Positions 7,434-17,092 of a DNA stretch of 64,000 nucleotides are shown piece by piece. Below the pieces are notes generated by a model. It was not told the DNA's origin, made no database searches, and worked only from the letters and a program-made list of their open reading frames with translations. Origin of the DNA: Streptomyces sp. Act143 (GTDB lineage: Bacteria; Actinomycetota; Actinomycetes; Streptomycetales; Streptomycetaceae); NCBI RefSeq assembly GCF_003143935.1, contig NZ_QFRX01000001.1:2329587-2393586 (forward strand). Direction: 5' to 3'. The translations under genes were made by a program, and so were the position numbers. Each line of letters begins with the position of its first letter. The stretch's first letter is position 1.

Positions 7434-10238
7434 GTGCGACGGGACTTCCAGGAGCCTGCGAGATGCCGCCCCGACCTGGTCATCGGCCGGGATGAGGTGT
7501 TCGGCCAGGCCCGCGAGCAGCTCGCCCGGGGCGGCAGTGTGCTGCTGCACGGCCCCGCCGGAATAGGAAAGTCCACCGTGCTGCGGGCATTGGCCGCGGA
7601 TAACGCCGGGACGGCCCGCACGGTGTTGCGCTGCTCCGCCACCGAGTCCGAATCCCACCTCCCCTTCCTCGCCCTCGCCGACCTGCTCGGCCTGGTCCTC
7701 GACGACGTCGCCGGCAAGCTGCCCGCCGCCCAGCGCACCGCCCTGGAGTCGGCGCTCACCGGCCGCGGCGAGTCGACCCTCCAGCGCGACGGCCTCGCCC
7801 TGCGCCTCGCGGTGCTCTCGGCGCTGCGCGCGCTCGCCGCCGAGGGGCCGGTGCTGGTCGTCGCCGACGACGTGCAATGGCTGGACTCGGCCAGCGCCGA
7901 ACTCCTCGGCTTCGCCGCCCGCCGCCTCGGCGACACCCCGGTGCGGATGCTGTGCGCGGTGCGGACCGAGGGCCAGGAGTACGACCGCCATCTGCGCGTG
8001 TCCCCGCCGGACACCCTCGCCCTGCGCGTCAACCCGCTCTCCCGCGCCCAGGTCTCCGACCTGCTCGGCCACCGCGGCTACACCGGCCTGCCCCGCTCCA
8101 CGGTCCGGGACATCCACCGCACCAGCGGCGGCAACCCGCTCTTCGCCCTGGAACTCGGCCGCGCCCTCGACGAGAACCCCACCCCGCCCCGCCCCGGCGA
8201 GCCGCTCCCGGTGCCCACCTCGCTGCGCACCCTCGTGCTGAACCGCCTGGAGATGCTCTCCGACGAGGCCCGCCGCACCCTCCTGGTGGCGAGTGCCGGC
8301 GCCCGCCCCACCCTCGCCCTGCTGCGCGCGGCCGGCCGGGAGAACGCCGAGGCGGAGACCGCTCAGGCCGCGGCGCTGGGTCTGCTGGCCACCGAGCCCG
8401 AGGGGCCCGCCGTACGGTTCGCGCATCCGCTGATCTCGGCCGCGCTGTACGCGGAGGCACCCGCGCACGAGCGGCGGGCCGCGCACGCCGCGCTGTCGAA
8501 GGCCGCCTCCGACCCCATCGAACGGGCCCGGCACCTGGCGCTGGCCACCACCGGCACCGACCCGGACACCGCGGACAGCCTCGCCGAGGCGGCCGCGCTC
8601 GCCCGGGACCGCGGGGCCCCCTCGGTCGCCGCCGCCCTCGGCCTGCTCGCCGCCCGCCACACCCCCGCGGAGGGCAACCCCGACGCACGGCGTCTCCAGG
8701 CCGCCGAGGATGCGATCACCGCCGGTGAGCTGGATCTCGCCCGGGACGTCGCCCGGGACGTGCTGACCCGGGCGACCGTGCCCGCGGACCGGGTGCGAGC
8801 CTGGATCATGGTGATCGACACCGCGGGCCACGCCATGTCGGAGGTCGACTCGGTCTTCCCGCAGGCCCTGGCCGACGCGGGCGACGACCCCCAGCTGCTC
8901 GCCCTGATCCACTACCAGCTGACCTGGCGCGCCGTGCTGGTGGACGGCGACTTCGACCGGGCCCGGGAGGAGGCCGCGCACTCGGCGGCGCTCGCCGCCC
9001 GGGCCGGCGACCGCTACAACGAGCTGATGGCCCTGGCCTTCCAGGCCCAGATCGAGACCCTCATGGGCCACCCGGACGCCCCCGCGACCATCAAGCGCGC
9101 CCTGAAGGAGCCCCAGGACCCGAGGGTGTCGTGCCATCACAACGGCGCCGGGTACTCCCGGTTCCGCTGGCTGATCATGAGCGACCAGCTGGCCGAGGCG
9201 CGGGCGACGGTCACCGCGCTGCTGCGCGAGGTCCAGCGCACCGGGGCGGTGGAGAGCGAGGTGCACTTCCTGCGCGGGGTGGCCGAGACCGAACTGCGCT
9301 CCGGGCACTGCGGACGCGCCCTCGACCTCGCCCGGGAGAGCCTGATGATGGCCCGGGACACCGGCATCGGCGAGGTCGCCTCCGCGGTCCTCACCTCGCT
9401 CGGGGAGGCCTCGGGCGGCGATGTGGAGCGGGCCCTGGAGCTGGCCCGGGAAGCGGTCGGGCACGCCGAGGAGGACGGCGACCAGATGTACGTCTCCCGC
9501 GCGCTGACCGCCCTCGGCTACGCCCAGCTGGTCGCCGGGGACGCCGAGGGAGCCGTCCGTTCGCTGCGCCGGGTGCGCGAGCTGGAGCACGGGCTCGGCA
9601 TCACCGACCCCGCCCGTGGCCGCTGGCAGGGCGATCTCGCCGAGGCACTGGTCAGGACCGGCGAGCTCGGCGAGGCCCAGGCCGTCATCGACGGCACCCG
9701 GGAGCAGGCGCTGCGGCTCGGCCGGGAGAGCGTGCTGGCGGTGCTGGACCGTGCCGAGGGCCTGCTGCGGGCCGCGCGCGGTGAACACGAGGCCGCGCTC
9801 GCCCAGTTGACCTCGGTGCAGGACCGGCTCGCCAAACTGGGCTACGGCCTGGAGGAGGCCCGCACCGCCTTCGCGCTGGCCCAGCTGCGCACCCGGCGGC
9901 CGGGCCCGACGTCGTACGACGAGGCGGCACGCCTCTTCCGGCGCTGCCGGGCGCTGCCCTGGCTGCGGCAGGTCGACGCGGCCGGCGCCGCTCCGGCGGC
10001 CGAGCCGGCGCCGCAGGCCGCCCCCGCTCCGGCCGCGGACGCGCTGGAGGGGCTCGCGGCGATGGAGCGTCAGGTGGCCGCGCTGGTCATGGAGGGCGCC
10101 ACCAACCGGGAGATCGCCGCCCGGCTCTTCATCAGCGTCAAGACGGTCGAGGCGACCCTGACCCGGGTCTACCGCAAGCTCGGCATCCGCTCGCGGGTGG
10201 ACATCGTCCGGCTGGCGGCGGGGCGCCGTACGAAGTGA
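7434..10238 (+). CDS. LAL-type LuxR transcriptional regulator with AAA+/STAND ATPase domain
   Basis: This large ATP-binding LuxR regulator (934 residues) belongs to the MalT-like LAL class of signal-responsive activators. Its N-terminal P-loop is HGPAGIGKST (about residues 39-48), and Walker B is VLVVADDVQWLD (140-151). A winged-helix/sensor region (NPLSRAQVSDLL, GGNPLFALELGRAL) follows. The long middle part is helical and TPR-like (e.g. ALELAREAVGHAEEDGDQMY). The C-terminal GerE helix-turn-helix occupies the last ~65 residues: AALVMEGATNREIAARL, ISVKTVEATLTRVYRKLGI. The GTG start at 7434 is supported by GGGGAG 8 nt upstream. The upstream 145 bp are unusually AT-rich and include a 6-bp hairpin GTGAGG/CCTCAC at 7337-7358. 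The target genes are unknown. The secreted trypsin gene follows downstream but has its own promoter. Confidence 0.9.
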   Translation: MRRDFQEPARCRPDLVIGRDEVFGQAREQLARGGSVLLHGPAGIGKSTVLRALAADNAGTARTVLRCSATESESHLPFLALADLLGLVLDDVAGKLPAAQRTALESALTGRGESTLQRDGLALRLAVLSALRALAAEGPVLVVADDVQWLDSASAELLGFAARRLGDTPVRMLCAVRTEGQEYDRHLRVSPPDTLALRVNPLSRAQVSDLLGHRGYTGLPRSTVRDIHRTSGGNPLFALELGRALDENPTPPRPGEPLPVPTSLRTLVLNRLEMLSDEARRTLLVASAGARPTLALLRAAGRENAEAETAQAAALGLLATEPEGPAVRFAHPLISAALYAEAPAHERRAAHAALSKAASDPIERARHLALATTGTDPDTADSLAEAAALARDRGAPSVAAALGLLAARHTPAEGNPDARRLQAAEDAITAGELDLARDVARDVLTRATVPADRVRAWIMVIDTAGHAMSEVDSVFPQALADAGDDPQLLALIHYQLTWRAVLVDGDFDRAREEAAHSAALAARAGDRYNELMALAFQAQIETLMGHPDAPATIKRALKEPQDPRVSCHHNGAGYSRFRWLIMSDQLAEARATVTALLREVQRTGAVESEVHFLRGVAETELRSGHCGRALDLARESLMMARDTGIGEVASAVLTSLGEASGGDVERALELAREAVGHAEEDGDQMYVSRALTALGYAQLVAGDAEGAVRSLRRVRELEHGLGITDPARGRWQGDLAEALVRTGELGEAQAVIDGTREQALRLGRESVLAVLDRAEGLLRAARGEHEAALAQLTSVQDRLAKLGYGLEEARTAFALAQLRTRRPGPTSYDEAARLFRRCRALPWLRQVDAAGAAPAAEPAPQAAPAPAADALEGLAAMERQVAALVMEGATNREIAARLFISVKTVEATLTRVYRKLGIRSRVDIVRLAAGRRTK

Positions 10239-10307
10239 GGCCCCGCGGGCTTTACTGACCGGCGTGGTGTCTGTCCGCGGCCGACCGAGGGTTTTCCCTG
10301 CCCAACT

Positions 10308-10356
10308 CCCCTAGGGGGTTCCCTCATTGGGAAGGGGAACTTCCGGGTTCTAGGTT
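10308..10356 (+). promoter_or_regulatory. Promoter and palindromes ahead of the secreted trypsin gene
   Basis: A housekeeping-type promoter is visible: TTGGGA (10327-10332), an 18-bp spacer, and TAGGTT (10351-10356). It gives a leader of about 100 nt. Just upstream is a perfect 10-bp palindrome CCCCTAGGGG (10308-10317). A further inverted repeat TTCCC-TCATT-GGGAA overlaps the -35 box. These are good candidate operator sites for growth-phase control of protease expression; the regulator is unknown. Confidence 0.5.
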
Positions 10357-10463
10357 GTGAACGTGCCGCTCGCCCGGGCATACGGGGGTCGGTCCCGCGG
10401 CCCCCGTGCTCAACCCCCCACACCCGCGCGTCCCCCCACCGGCAACCCCCACTGAGGAGACTC

Positions 10464-11255
10464 ATGTTCGGGCTCCACCGCGCCAAGAGAACCGCGGCCG
10501 TCGTCGCGGCCACCGCTGCCGCCGCAGCGACCGCCCTGCTCGGCGCCCCCTCCGCCGCAGCCGCTCCCCAGCCCATCGTCGGCGGTACGACCACCACGAC
10601 GACCGCGTACCCGTTCATGATGCAGATCACGGACGCCTCCCAGAACCAGTTCTGCGGCGGCACCCTGGTCTCCTCGACCAAGGTCGTGACGGCGGCGCAC
10701 TGCATGGTCGGCGAGACCACGAGCAGCGTGCGGGTCGTCGGCGGGCGCACCTACCTCAACGGCACCAACGGCACGGTCAGCCGGGTCAGCAAGATCTGGA
10801 TCAACCCGGACTACACGGACGCCACCAACGGCGACGACGTGGCCGTCCTCACCCTCTCGACGGCGATGTCGTACACCCCGGCGTCGTACGTCTCCTCGTC
10901 CCAGACCGGTGTGTACGCGGCCGGCACCACGGCCCGCGTCCTCGGCTGGGGCACCACCTCGGAGAACGGCAGCTCCTCCAACCAGCTGCGGACGGCGACC
11001 GTGCCGATCGTGTCCGACTCCAGCTGTGCGAGCTCCTACGGTTCGGACTTCGTCCAGTCCGACATGGTGTGCGCCGGATACACCTCCGGCGGCGTAGACA
11101 CCTGCCAGGGCGACAGCGGCGGTCCCCTGCTCATCGGGGGCGTCCTGGCAGGGATCACTTCTTGGGGCGAGGGCTGCGCGGAGGCCGGTTACCCGGGTGT
11201 CTACACCCGGCTGACCACCTTCTCCAGCCTGGTGACCGCACAGGTCAACTCGTAG
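10464..11255 (+). CDS. Secreted trypsin-like serine protease (S1 family)
   Basis: This 263-residue preproenzyme is exported. A classic signal peptide (MFGLHRAKRT with an Ala-rich hydrophobic core, ending around ASAAAA) precedes a very short pro-segment, and the mature start is IVGG at residues 38-41. The catalytic triad is complete: H79 in TAAHC, D125 in GDDVAVL, S218 in QGDSGGP. D212, six residues before the serine, is the S1-pocket Asp that gives trypsin specificity for Lys/Arg. Cysteines fit three disulfides, as in Streptomyces griseus trypsin. GAGGAGAC lies just before ATG 10464. It is transcribed alone from the promoter at 10327-10356. It probably serves extracellular protein degradation during development. 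Confidence 0.95.
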   Translation: MFGLHRAKRTAAVVAATAAAAATALLGAPSAAAAPQPIVGGTTTTTTAYPFMMQITDASQNQFCGGTLVSSTKVVTAAHCMVGETTSSVRVVGGRTYLNGTNGTVSRVSKIWINPDYTDATNGDDVAVLTLSTAMSYTPASYVSSSQTGVYAAGTTARVLGWGTTSENGSSSNQLRTATVPIVSDSSCASSYGSDFVQSDMVCAGYTSGGVDTCQGDSGGPLLIGGVLAGITSWGEGCAEAGYPGVYTRLTTFSSLVTAQVNS

Positions 11256-11380
11256 ATCCCAGAAGTTCTCCTGAGCACCCCTCAGGTGAAGTACCAGGGG
11301 GCGTTGCGGGCCTCCACGAGCGGCCCGCAGCGCCCCCTATCCACGTGGCGGAAGGGGCCGGCGGTCGTTCTCGTGATCGC

Positions 11381-11430
11381 CGCAGTTCCCCGCAGTTCCC
11401 CGCAGTTCTCCGCAGTTCTCCGCGGTTCCA
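11381..11430. repeat. Five tandem 10-bp repeats, CGCAGTTCCC type
   Basis: The units CGCAGTTCCC, CGCAGTTCCC, CGCAGTTCTC, CGCAGTTCTC and CGCGGTTCCA follow each other without spacers. The array sits in the 186-bp gap between the stop of the trypsin gene and the end of the convergent glycosylase gene. The 10-bp period is about one helical turn, so each copy would present the same face of DNA. Possible roles are a protein-binding array, a transcription-stop region, or simple replication slippage. Confidence 0.8.
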
Positions 11431-11441
11431 CGAGGCGGACC

Positions 11442-12542
11442 CTAGGACGGTCGTACGACGGTCCCGAACCGGATGTCGTACGACGTCCCGGGGTGCATGG
11501 CGGTGAGCATGCGCGCGCCCTCCGTCCGGACCTCGTCCCGCTGCGCCCCGGTGAGCCTGCCGAAGGGCTCGATGACGAGCGCGTCCTCCTCCAGCTTCCA
11601 CACGCCCGCGAGGAAGCCGTCGACGAGGAAGGTGCAGTGGACCAGGTTGCCGACCCAGCTGCGGCCCCAGTACTCGGGCGGGATCACGCGGGTGCGGTCG
11701 GCGTGGGAGAGGAGGAGGTTGTCGAACTCGGGCAGGAAGCGGGGCGGGGCCGGGGTGTCGGCGGCGGGGCGCGGGGCGTCGGGGAGGTCGAAGAGTTCGA
11801 CGCCCCGCTCGTCGCGGAAGGTCAGGAGCTGCGGCCGCAGGCGTTCGAAGACTTCGCGCAGGCGGGTCAGACCGGCCCAGGTCTGCATGTCCTTGACGGA
11901 GGCGGGGCCGAAGGCGGCGAGGTAGCGCAGCACGGTGGCGTCCGGCGCGGGGGCGGGTTCGGCGGGGCGGCCGAGCCAGTGCTCGGCGGTGGTGAGGGCG
12001 ACCTGGCCGCTGCGCCCCCACAGCCCGCGCGGGGTGACCTGGACGAGGGGCAGGCGGCAGCGGGCGGCGATCGCCAGGGACTGCGGGTCGGCGTCCGGCC
12101 ACTCGGCGAGCAGCGCCTCGCGCAGCTGCTTCATGGTGCGCGGCTCGGTCTCGACGAGGTCGCGGGCCAGGGCGGCCAGGCGGTCCAGGTCGACGCCGGC
12201 AAGTCCCTTGCGGAAGTTGGCGAGTTCGCGGTCGCGGGCGGCCTGGACGAGCGGGCGCAGGGTGAGGGCGTCGGCGGCGGTGTGGGTGTGGATGGTCGAG
12301 CGCATGGTGACGATCCGGACGGTCTCCCGGTCGGCCATCAGCCCGGACAGCTCCTCGGGGCGGAAGCCGTCGAGGCGGGCGGCGAGCGCGTAGTACGGCG
12401 GTTTGACGTTCTGCGCCTGGAGGCCGAGCAGATGCTCCACGGCCGCCTTCGCCGGCAGGGGCGAGCGCCTGAGCAGCAGCTGCCGGTCGAGGGTGGCGCG
12501 GTTGAGGGCGCGGGTGCCGAGCACGGGGGCCGTCTTCGTCAT
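11442..12542 (-). CDS. HTH_42 winged-helix protein, AlkZ-like DNA glycosylase
   Basis: The 366-residue protein belongs to the HTH_42 (PF06224) family, whose characterised members AlkZ and YcaQ excise bulky or cross-linked alkylated bases. The catalytic motif is recognisable as LGLQAQNVKPPYYAL: Q42-x-Q44 is the Q-phi-Q signature of the AlkZ-like branch rather than the Q-phi-D of YcaQ. Later family blocks include TMRSTIHTHTAADA (beta-hairpin region), LGRPAEPAP, FLPEFDNLLLSHADR, and FLVDGFLAGVWKLE. Many streptomycete AlkZ-like genes lie in genotoxin clusters, but here none is visible nearby, so a general DNA-protection role is as likely. The ATG at 12542 is chosen; a GTG at 12572 would add 10 residues. 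Ribosome sites are weak for both. It is divergent from corA. Confidence 0.8.
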   Translation of the reverse strand: MTKTAPVLGTRALNRATLDRQLLLRRSPLPAKAAVEHLLGLQAQNVKPPYYALAARLDGFRPEELSGLMADRETVRIVTMRSTIHTHTAADALTLRPLVQAARDRELANFRKGLAGVDLDRLAALARDLVETEPRTMKQLREALLAEWPDADPQSLAIAARCRLPLVQVTPRGLWGRSGQVALTTAEHWLGRPAEPAPAPDATVLRYLAAFGPASVKDMQTWAGLTRLREVFERLRPQLLTFRDERGVELFDLPDAPRPAADTPAPPRFLPEFDNLLLSHADRTRVIPPEYWGRSWVGNLVHCTFLVDGFLAGVWKLEEDALVIEPFGRLTGAQRDEVRTEGARMLTAMHPGTSYDIRFGTVVRPS

Positions 12543-12688
12543 GCTTCGCACGCTAGCGGCCGTTGCGGACACCTTCTGTCCGCAACGCTCACCGATGCCG
12601 TCACCGCCCGGCCCGGCCGCGGTCGTGTGCCGCGTATATCCTGCTCGGTGATCACGCAGCCGGAAACTCCACCCGAGAGGCAGCCGTG

Positions 12689-13852
12689 ATGTCCGAGCGA
12701 CGCGCCCGTCCGACCGCGCAGGGCCGACGGAAGGCGGCCTGGCTCCGCGCCCTGGCCCCGGCCACCACTCCCCCGCCCGCCGGTAGGCAACCCGCGCGGC
12801 GGACCGAACCGGCGCCGCCGGAAGCGGAGCCGCCGAGCATCGTCCAGGCGGCCCTGTACCGCGAGGGCGTCCGCGTCTCCGCCCCGGCGACCCTCGCCGA
12901 GACCTTCCGTGAGCTGCGCGAGCAGCCGTCCGGCATGGCGTGGATCGGTCTGGCCCGCCCGACCGAGGCGGAACTCCTGTCCCTGGCAGCCGAGTTCGAC
13001 CTGCACCCGCTGGCGGTCGAGGACGCGATGGAGGCCCACCAGCGGCCCAAGCTGGAGCGCTACGGCGAGACGCTCTTCGTCGTCCTGCGGGCGGCCCGCT
13101 ATCTGGACGCCCCCGAGGAGGTCGACTTCGGCGAGCTGCACGTCTTCGTCGGCCCCGACTTCGTGATCACGGTCCGGCACGGCGCCGCCCCCGACCTGTC
13201 GGCGGTCCGCAGCCGCATGGAGGCGACGCCGGACCTGCTGAAACTGGGCCCGGAGGCGGTGCTGTACGCGATCCTGGACGCGGTGGTCGACGGCTACGCG
13301 CCGGTCGTGGCGGGCGTGCAGAACGACATCGACGAGATCGAGACGGAGGTCTTCCGCGGCGACCCCGCGGTGTCCCGCCGTATCTACGAACTCTCCCGCG
13401 AGATGGTCGAGTTCCAGCGCGCCACCCGCCCCCTGGTCGGCATGCTGCACGGCCTGATGGCCGGCTTCTCCAAGTACGGCACGGACGAGGAGTTGCAGCG
13501 GTACCTGCGGGACGTCGCCGACCACGTCACCCACACCAGCGAGCGCGTCGACGGCTTCCGCCAGGCCCTCACCGAGATCCTCACGGTGAACGCGACGCTG
13601 GTCACCCAGCAACAGAACGCGGAGATGCGGGCGCTGGCGGAAGCCGGGTTCGAGCAGAACGAGGAGATCAAGAAGATCTCGTCGTGGGCGGCGATCCTGT
13701 TCGCGCCCACGCTGGTCGGGACGATCTACGGGATGAACTTCAGGCACATGCCGGAGCTGAGCTGGAGGTTCGGATACCCGTTCGCGATCGGCCTGATGGG
13801 GGTCGTCTGCGTCAGTCTGTACCTGATCTTCAAGCGGCGGGACTGGCTCTGA
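12689..13852 (+). CDS. corA: CorA-family magnesium/cobalt transporter
   Basis: This 387-residue inner-membrane channel carries divalent cations (Mg2+, Co2+). A basic, Pro/Ala-rich N-terminal tail of ~45 residues precedes the alpha/beta cytosolic domain and the long helix (RPKLERYGETLFVVLRAARY; EFQRATRPLVGMLHGLMAGF). Two C-terminal membrane helices follow. The first ends with the selectivity motif YGMNF (GMN), and the second is FAIGLMGVVCVSLYLIF, followed by a basic tail KRRDWL. The ATG at 12689 has GAGAGG 8 nt upstream. It is monocistronic, and its stop lies 19 bp from the stop of the convergent SDR gene. No Mg-sensing riboswitch is evident in the 146-bp leader region. Confidence 0.93.
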   Translation: MSERRARPTAQGRRKAAWLRALAPATTPPPAGRQPARRTEPAPPEAEPPSIVQAALYREGVRVSAPATLAETFRELREQPSGMAWIGLARPTEAELLSLAAEFDLHPLAVEDAMEAHQRPKLERYGETLFVVLRAARYLDAPEEVDFGELHVFVGPDFVITVRHGAAPDLSAVRSRMEATPDLLKLGPEAVLYAILDAVVDGYAPVVAGVQNDIDEIETEVFRGDPAVSRRIYELSREMVEFQRATRPLVGMLHGLMAGFSKYGTDEELQRYLRDVADHVTHTSERVDGFRQALTEILTVNATLVTQQQNAEMRALAEAGFEQNEEIKKISSWAAILFAPTLVGTIYGMNFRHMPELSWRFGYPFAIGLMGVVCVSLYLIFKRRDWL

Positions 13853-13871
13853 GCCCCGCCTCCGGGGCGGT

Positions 13872-14567
13872 TCACCAGGGCATCTCGCCGTGCCGGTCGC
13901 GGAAGGTTCCGGTCGGTCCGTCCGGGCCGATGGTGGCGAGTGCGACGATCGCGTCGGTGCCCTCGGTGACGGTCTGCGGGCCGCTGTGCCCGTTGAAGTC
14001 GGTCGCGGTGTAGCCCGGGTCGGCCGCGTTGACCTTCACGTCCGGCAGGGCCTTCGCGTACTGCGTGGTCAGCATGGTCACGGCGGCCTTCGACGCCGTG
14101 TAGAGCGGCGCGAGGTACCGGCCTTCGACGCGCTCGGGGTCGTGGGTCAGTGCGAACGACCCCATGCCGCTGGAGACGTTGACGACGACCGGGTGCTCGG
14201 ACTTGCGCAGCAGGGGCAGGAACGCGTGCGTCACCCGGACGATTCCCACCACGTTGACGTCGAACACCGCGGCGGCGTCGGCGGCCGTGAGCTGGTCGGC
14301 GGGGTTGTGCGAGCCGAGGACGCCGGCGTTGTTGATCAGGACGTCGATGCCGCCCTCGTGAGCGGCGACGTCCGCGGCGGCAGCGGCCACCGACGCGTCG
14401 TCGGTCACGTCGATCCGGACGAAGCGGGCGCCGAGCGCGTCGGCGGCGGCCCGACCTCGTTCCGGGTCGCGCGCGCCGAGGAGGACGGTGTGGCCGGCCT
14501 CGATCAGGCGGCGGGCGGTCTCGTGGCCGAGGGACCGGTTGGCCCCGGTGATGAAGGTGGTGGTCAT
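13872..14567 (-). CDS. Short-chain dehydrogenase/reductase
   Basis: This 231-residue classical SDR is an NAD(P)-dependent oxidoreductase of unknown substrate. The nucleotide-binding motif is TGANRSLG near the N terminus, where Ser replaces the middle Gly of TGxxxGxG, as in several carbonyl-reductase-like SDRs. The NNAG motif follows (VLINNAGVL), then catalytic Ser in VVNVSSGMG and Tyr/Lys in YTASKAAV, and finally the helix DPGYTATDFNGHSGPQTV, which is typical of the streptomycete family. The ATG at 14567 has GAGGG 7 nt before it. The 102-bp gap to a divergent XRE regulator gene points to control by that protein. Confidence 0.9.
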   Translation of the reverse strand: MTTTFITGANRSLGHETARRLIEAGHTVLLGARDPERGRAAADALGARFVRIDVTDDASVAAAAADVAAHEGGIDVLINNAGVLGSHNPADQLTAADAAAVFDVNVVGIVRVTHAFLPLLRKSEHPVVVNVSSGMGSFALTHDPERVEGRYLAPLYTASKAAVTMLTTQYAKALPDVKVNAADPGYTATDFNGHSGPQTVTEGTDAIVALATIGPDGPTGTFRDRHGEMPW

Positions 14568-14669
14568 GCGTTCACCCTCGCCCGGTGGCGAGCGGACAAC
14601 CAGTGCCCTCCGCGACGGTAGGACCGCCAGTACCAGGCACACCGGCCGCCCGCCGGACACAATGGCCCG

Positions 14670-15548
14670 GTGGACGAGACCCTTGGCACCGCACTGCGCC
14701 GCTGGCGCGACCGGCTCTCCCCCCTGGACGTCGGACGGCCCGCGCACCAGGGACGGCGTGCGGTGGGGCTGCGGCGCGAGGAACTGGCCGAGCTCGCGGG
14801 GCTGTCGGTCGACTATGTCGTGCGGCTGGAGCAGGGCCGCGCCACCAGCCCTTCGGCGCAGGTCGTGGCGAGCCTGGCCAGGGCCCTGCAGCTGCAACCC
14901 GTGGAACGCGACCACGCCTACCGGCTGGCCGGTCTCCTCCCGCCCCAGGAGGGGACCGTCTCCACGCACGTCCCGGCGGGGGTCCAGCGGATGCTGGCCC
15001 GGCTCGGGGAGTTCCCCGTGGGTGTGTTCAGCGCCGACTGGACCTTGCTGTCCTGGACCCCGGCATGGACGGTCCTGCTGGGCGACCCCGGCGGACGCAC
15101 CCCCGCCGAGCGGAGCCTGCTGCGGGCGGTCTTCACCAAGGGGCCGTCGGGTCTCGCGTCCTGGCCGGTGCTCCCGGACGGCGACGCTCTGGGCCCCGCC
15201 CTCGTCGCCGATCTGCGCACGGCTCTCGTCAACTACCCCGGTGACCCCGCACTGGCCGACCTCGTCGAGGAGCTGCGCAGCACCAGCGCGGAGTTCGCGC
15301 GGCTGTGGAACGAGGGCGCGGTCGGACCGCACGTCTCGGCCCGCAAGACCGTCCTGCACCCCCAGGTCGGCGAGGTGACCTGCGACTGCGACGTGCTCAC
15401 CGTCCCGGGCTGCGACCTCCGCCTCGTCGTCTACACGGTGGCCGCGGGGTCCGCCGACGCGGAGAAGCTGGAGTTCCTGCGGGTCACGGGTGGCGTCCGT
15501 GCCGACGGCCCCGCGGCCTCGGGGCCCGGCCTGTTCTCCACGCCCTGA
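14670..15548 (+). CDS. XRE-family regulator with MmyB-like C-terminal domain
   Basis: The 292-residue protein has an N-terminal helix-turn-helix, [19 protein letters not shown] followed by [15 protein letters not shown], typical of the XRE/MmyB group. A MmyB-like ligand-binding domain follows ([62 protein letters not shown]). Such domains are thought to bind fatty-acid-like ligands, and the proteins usually regulate the adjacent dehydrogenase gene; both points are family knowledge. The GTG at 14670 has no good Shine-Dalgarno sequence. It is transcribed divergently from the SDR gene. Confidence 0.88.
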   Translation: MDETLGTALRRWRDRLSPLDVGRPAHQGRRAVGLRREELAELAGLSVDYVVRLEQGRATSPSAQVVASLARALQLQPVERDHAYRLAGLLPPQEGTVSTHVPAGVQRMLARLGEFPVGVFSADWTLLSWTPAWTVLLGDPGGRTPAERSLLRAVFTKGPSGLASWPVLPDGDALGPALVADLRTALVNYPGDPALADLVEELRSTSAEFARLWNEGAVGPHVSARKTVLHPQVGEVTCDCDVLTVPGCDLRLVVYTVAAGSADAEKLEFLRVTGGVRADGPAASGPGLFSTP

Positions 15549-15655
15549 CCGTCCGGGGTCGCCTCTCCGCTGCCAGACCGCTGTGGCGCCCGCCGGGGCG
15601 GGGCCGCAGAATCTGTCGGGGAACGGCAGTTGATGAGAGGGAAGAGGGACGACCC

Positions 15656-17068
<1,413 letters not shown>

Positions 17069-17092
17069 CACGGGTGACGGCCGGGCCGGGCG

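Noticed and set aside
7305..9788. 827-codon open frame on the minus strand
   Set aside because: It is antisense to the LAL regulator gene; low-complexity Gly/Arg/Val composition is typical of shadow frames in GC-rich DNA.
11381..11430. Possible CRISPR array
   Set aside because: The units are 10 bp, directly contiguous, and have no spacers or cas genes.
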